A stretch of 64,000 nucleotides of DNA from Petrimonas sulfuriphila (GTDB taxonomy: Bacteria; Bacteroidota; Bacteroidia; Bacteroidales; Dysgonomonadaceae): NCBI GenBank assembly GCA_038561985.1, contig CP073276.1, positions 2,790,001-2,854,000 on the forward strand, given 5' to 3'. Shown here piece after piece: positions 62,701-64,000 of the stretch (its first letter is position 1; every line of letters begins with the position of its first letter). Under the pieces are notes generated by a model. It was not told the origin of the DNA and did no database searches. It saw nothing but the letters and a program-made list of their open reading frames with translations. The position numbers were made by a program, and so were the translations under genes.

Positions 62701-62937
62701 TTCCAAATAACTTGAGCCTTCTTCTTTTGTGAGCTTGTAGAGCTCTTCTACAACGCGTGACTTCATTTCATCCGTAGCCTTGTTGGTGAAGGTAACAGCC
62801 AGGATGTGCCTGTATTGGTTTTCGGCAGAAAAAAGCAGGCGCAGGTATTCTCCGGTCAGCCGGTGTGTTTTTCCCGACCCGGCAGAAGCTTTTATGAGCA
62901 GCAGGTGGTTGAAGTCAGATGACGCGCGATTTTGCAT
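59701..62937 (-). CDS. AddA-like UvrD/REP helicase with C-terminal PD-(D/E)XK nuclease
   Basis: A 1078-residue helicase-nuclease for double-strand break processing. The start is ATG 62937 (MQNRASSDFNHLLLIKASAG); the frame is open 29 codons further but that part overlaps the SUI1 gene. Walker A is IKASAGSGKTHRLTGEYLR, motif II-III are YMIDEFQDTSSMQWQNFK and LIVGDVKQSIYRWRNSDWEL, motif IV-VI are RLVTIHKSKGLGFGAVIMP and LLYVAFTRAKNRIIAVA. The C-terminal nuclease shows YGTLMHEIISS and IVVDYKFGEREEEQYK. This is the AddA/RecB pattern. An addB-like gene is not adjacent on either side, so the partner must be elsewhere. Confidence 0.87.
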   Translation of the reverse strand: MQNRASSDFNHLLLIKASAGSGKTHRLTGEYLRLLFSAENQYRHILAVTFTNKATDEMKSRVVEELYKLTKEEGSSYLEELKKEFRLPENRIRERAATILESILHDYSAFSISTIDRFFQQTLRAFTREMGLSGGYKLELDDNFVLTQIIDLMIFELDKPQNKELAGWILDYMRHQIEDGKSWNIKQNIGKLAGQLFNEKYKLLDNDDKLKIEDKKQLNDYRQTLLKIIRSWEGELKSTGARALHLMERFGLNYTDFKHGKNSGFLAFIKLANGDFKKPSPRFFSRADNLEDWVTTKSEKKPAIESAYYEGLNDCVKQAVNLFENNLSYNTAVSILQNYHTLGILNDIRNRLQEYQQENNTLFLSDTTELLNRIVSDSESPFIYEKTGTRINHYMIDEFQDTSSMQWQNFKPLIKESLDGGHFNLIVGDVKQSIYRWRNSDWELLESRILQDFSDNIIRNNVLEMNWRSDFNIVNFNNSVFSAAAAILQKKFNTSAELQENPNGKITEAYQHVRQQVPSGKSPGEGYVKISFLDTSDKENDWKSKALEQLPLEIERLQDQGFALKDIAILVRKNDEAIEVAETLLNYKEKNLQSGYRYDIISNEALVIGNAQSVKAVIALLRHFQNRNDETRRMLAVYEYYRFHRGLLPDKAISNYFDEGAKDFPVEVKPELHRISTLPFYEMIEAFFAMSVDALNEKENAYVQAFMDIVLKFSTDASSNINDFLEWWDEKGSGKTLFSPDEQDAIRLVTIHKSKGLGFGAVIMPFLKWDIDHTGNMGPVLWCKPTVEPFNRLGTIPLQYKSSLENTLFKEDYLKEKLYTYIDNLNLLYVAFTRAKNRIIAVAPKPVGDAVNDINSLLWQTFKSDGKNEGELLLSDYLTGQENNAVFELGTPTLLQRKTEKGSASKLDSGKWQSIPFNNRLKLRLNSAGFFSEDGSRAYGTLMHEIISSIQDLGDLAGAVEKKYISGEIDAGEKNEITGLLTRILSDPGIAEWYSGKYRVINETEVLHPAFGFSRPDRIMIGDNEAIVVDYKFGEREEEQYKRQVRHYVRLIKEMGYNNVKGYVFYVKIGKVIEVGTI

Positions 62938-63259
62938 ATCCCTCTTTTTGCAGTATCTCGAGCACTTTTTGCCGGTGGTCGCCCTGAACGATAATCTCTC
63001 CGTCCTTGGCTGAACCACCCACACCGCATCTGGTTTTCAGCAGTTTTCCTAATGTCTCCAATGCTTCGTTTGTCCCTGCAAATCCGGTAATCAATGTAAC
63101 GGCTTTCCCTTTCCGGTTCCGTTTGTCAAGGCTCACACGCAGAAGTTGCTTCTCCTTGGGAAGAGTGATTTCCTCTTCCGCTTCCCCATCTTGATAGTGA
63201 TAATCGGGGTTGGTTGAGTAAACAATATTCAACCGCTTTTTCCAGTCGTTATCCTTCAT
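62915..63259 (-). CDS. SUI1/eIF1-family translation factor (YciH-like)
   Basis: A 114-residue protein of the SUI1 family. The C-terminal domain reads LLRVSLDKRNRKGKAVTLIT, then LGKLLKTRCGVGGSAKDGEI and IIVQGDHRQKVLEILQKEGY, the signature of eIF1/YciH proteins. In bacteria these bind the 30S subunit and affect start-codon fidelity in some species. It overlaps the helicase gene by 23 bp. Confidence 0.9.
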   Translation of the reverse strand: MKDNDWKKRLNIVYSTNPDYHYQDGEAEEEITLPKEKQLLRVSLDKRNRKGKAVTLITGFAGTNEALETLGKLLKTRCGVGGSAKDGEIIVQGDHRQKVLEILQKEGYAKSRVI

Positions 63260-63320
63260 TGTTGCCGTTGTTTATTAAACTACGAAGGTAGGAATTTTTT
63301 TTTAGTCACCGGCACAGAAT

Positions 63321-64000
63321 TCAATCCGGTTTCACTTTCAGTGATTCGATTACATTGATGATGTAGTCCCCCATCCGTTCACACTCCGAAGTAATGTCCA
63401 TATAGAACACGCCGTTCAGGTAAGAATACCGGTTTTCGTTCAGGTCTTCCACATTTTTCTGTTTCAGTGTGTTTCGCTTGTTATTGATGGTGCTTTCTAT
63501 GCTTTGGCTTTCGTGCAGCTCTTTTTCCGAAATCTGCTGGTTCTTCAGAACCAGCTGCATGTTCTCGTATGCCTTATCCAGCAATCCATACATCGAGTTG
63601 ATGTTGGTAAGGATGTTCTCTTCAAAAACAACGTTTGCTTCCATCTTCCGTTTCAGGTGGCGGCCGATGTTACAGCACGAATCCGCAATACTTTCTATTT
63701 CCGTTACGGCACGAAGAATGGCACGAATATGTTCTTTACTCTGGTGGCTAAGCCTTCCTTCGGAAACCTTGCTTAGATAGGATCCAATTTCAACTTCCAT
63801 CTGGTCGCAGATATCTTCATATTTCTCCAACCGGTTGTATAGCTTCAGGAATTTCTTGTCGTTGTGGTCCATGTTGGTCATCTTCTTGACAAATCCAAAC
63901 ATCTTCCGTGCCCGCTTGGCATACACCTCCGTCTCTTTTTCGGCTTGCAGGATAGAGAGCTCTGCCGTGGATAAGATTCCCGTGGAAATGTACTGAAGAA
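63321..64000 (-). CDS. Na/Pi cotransporter family protein, C-terminal PhoU-like part (cut by window edge)
   Basis: The reverse frame is open to the right window edge; the visible part reads LQYISTGILSTAELSILQAE before VYAKRARKMFGFVKK, then a helical PhoU-like domain (YLSKVSEGRLSHQSKEHIRA, TEIESIADSCCNIGRHLKRK, DITSECERMGDYIINVIESL). This is the cytoplasmic C-terminus of the bacterial NptA-like sodium-phosphate cotransporters. The membrane part lies beyond the window, so the GTG near 63926 is not the start. About 226 codons are visible. Confidence 0.85.
   Translation of the reverse strand, partial: LQYISTGILSTAELSILQAEKETEVYAKRARKMFGFVKKMTNMDHNDKKFLKLYNRLEKYEDICDQMEVEIGSYLSKVSEGRLSHQSKEHIRAILRAVTEIESIADSCCNIGRHLKRKMEANVVFEENILTNINSMYGLLDKAYENMQLVLKNQQISEKELHESQSIESTINNKRNTLKQKNVEDLNENRYSYLNGVFYMDITSECERMGDYIINVIESLKVKPD

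Overview
The window looks like a Bacteroidota (order Bacteroidales) chromosome, possibly a relative of the Dysgonomonadaceae; the family is inference. The evidence is: promoters of the TTTG-N19-21-TAnnTTTG type, almost no Shine-Dalgarno sites, a TPP-riboswitch/TonB-receptor/PnuT thiamine locus, the order tig-clpP-clpX-recQ, a fused SecDF, and GH92/GH125/GH76 mannosidases. Base composition is moderate and genes are densely packed.

Region 1 (1-5653) is the right end of an integrated phage-like element, read leftward: tyrosine integrase, excisionase-like protein, small HTH proteins, a winged-helix replication protein, a DnaB-type helicase, a ParB-fold protein and, cut by the window edge, a terminase small subunit. 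It stops at a 50-nt tRNA 3' fragment with anticodon CAT (5604-5653), the expected host-side junction of integration into a tRNA gene. About 1.1 kb without a convincing gene follows.

Region 2 (6.7-14.3 kb) holds a Tat-exported GH109/Gfo-Idh-MocA-like protein, a thiamine uptake operon (TPP riboswitch, TonB receptor, PnuT) and a RelA/SpoT enzyme. Region 3 (14.3-31.4 kb) is mostly housekeeping: a YtxH/holin-like/unknown envelope trio, miaB, a CoA-transferase, GlsB, TrkH-TrkA potassium uptake, dxs, recQ, clpX, clpP, tig and a CPBP protease. A candidate small RNA sits upstream of 17045. Region 4 (31.4-43 kb) has DUF3109, a GT39-like glycosyltransferase, DMP19, DUF1015, an M20 amidohydrolase, an Lrp regulator, a three-gene alpha-mannan cluster (GH76, GH125, GH92) with no SusC/SusD, and RlpA.

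Region 5 (43-54 kb) has initiator tRNA-fMet, a polyprenol-phosphate mannose synthase overlapping dihydroorotase, a second glycosyltransferase, tRNA-Thr(CGT), a beta-propeller protein, SecDF and an M3 peptidase. Region 6 (54-64 kb) has an SPFH/membrane protein/ribbon-helix-helix operon, a BlaI/BlaR1-like pair behind three evenly spaced AACTA-N7-TAGTT dyads, a leftward run SUI1-AddA-like helicase/nuclease-CrcB-S9 hydrolase, and a truncated Na/Pi cotransporter.

The items most worth following up are the BlaI-type operator array with its hybrid BlaR1, the attachment region with two pairs of 11-bp tandem repeats, the candidate small RNA, and the SPFH/RHH operon. I saw no CRISPR array, intact insertion sequence or rRNA gene.
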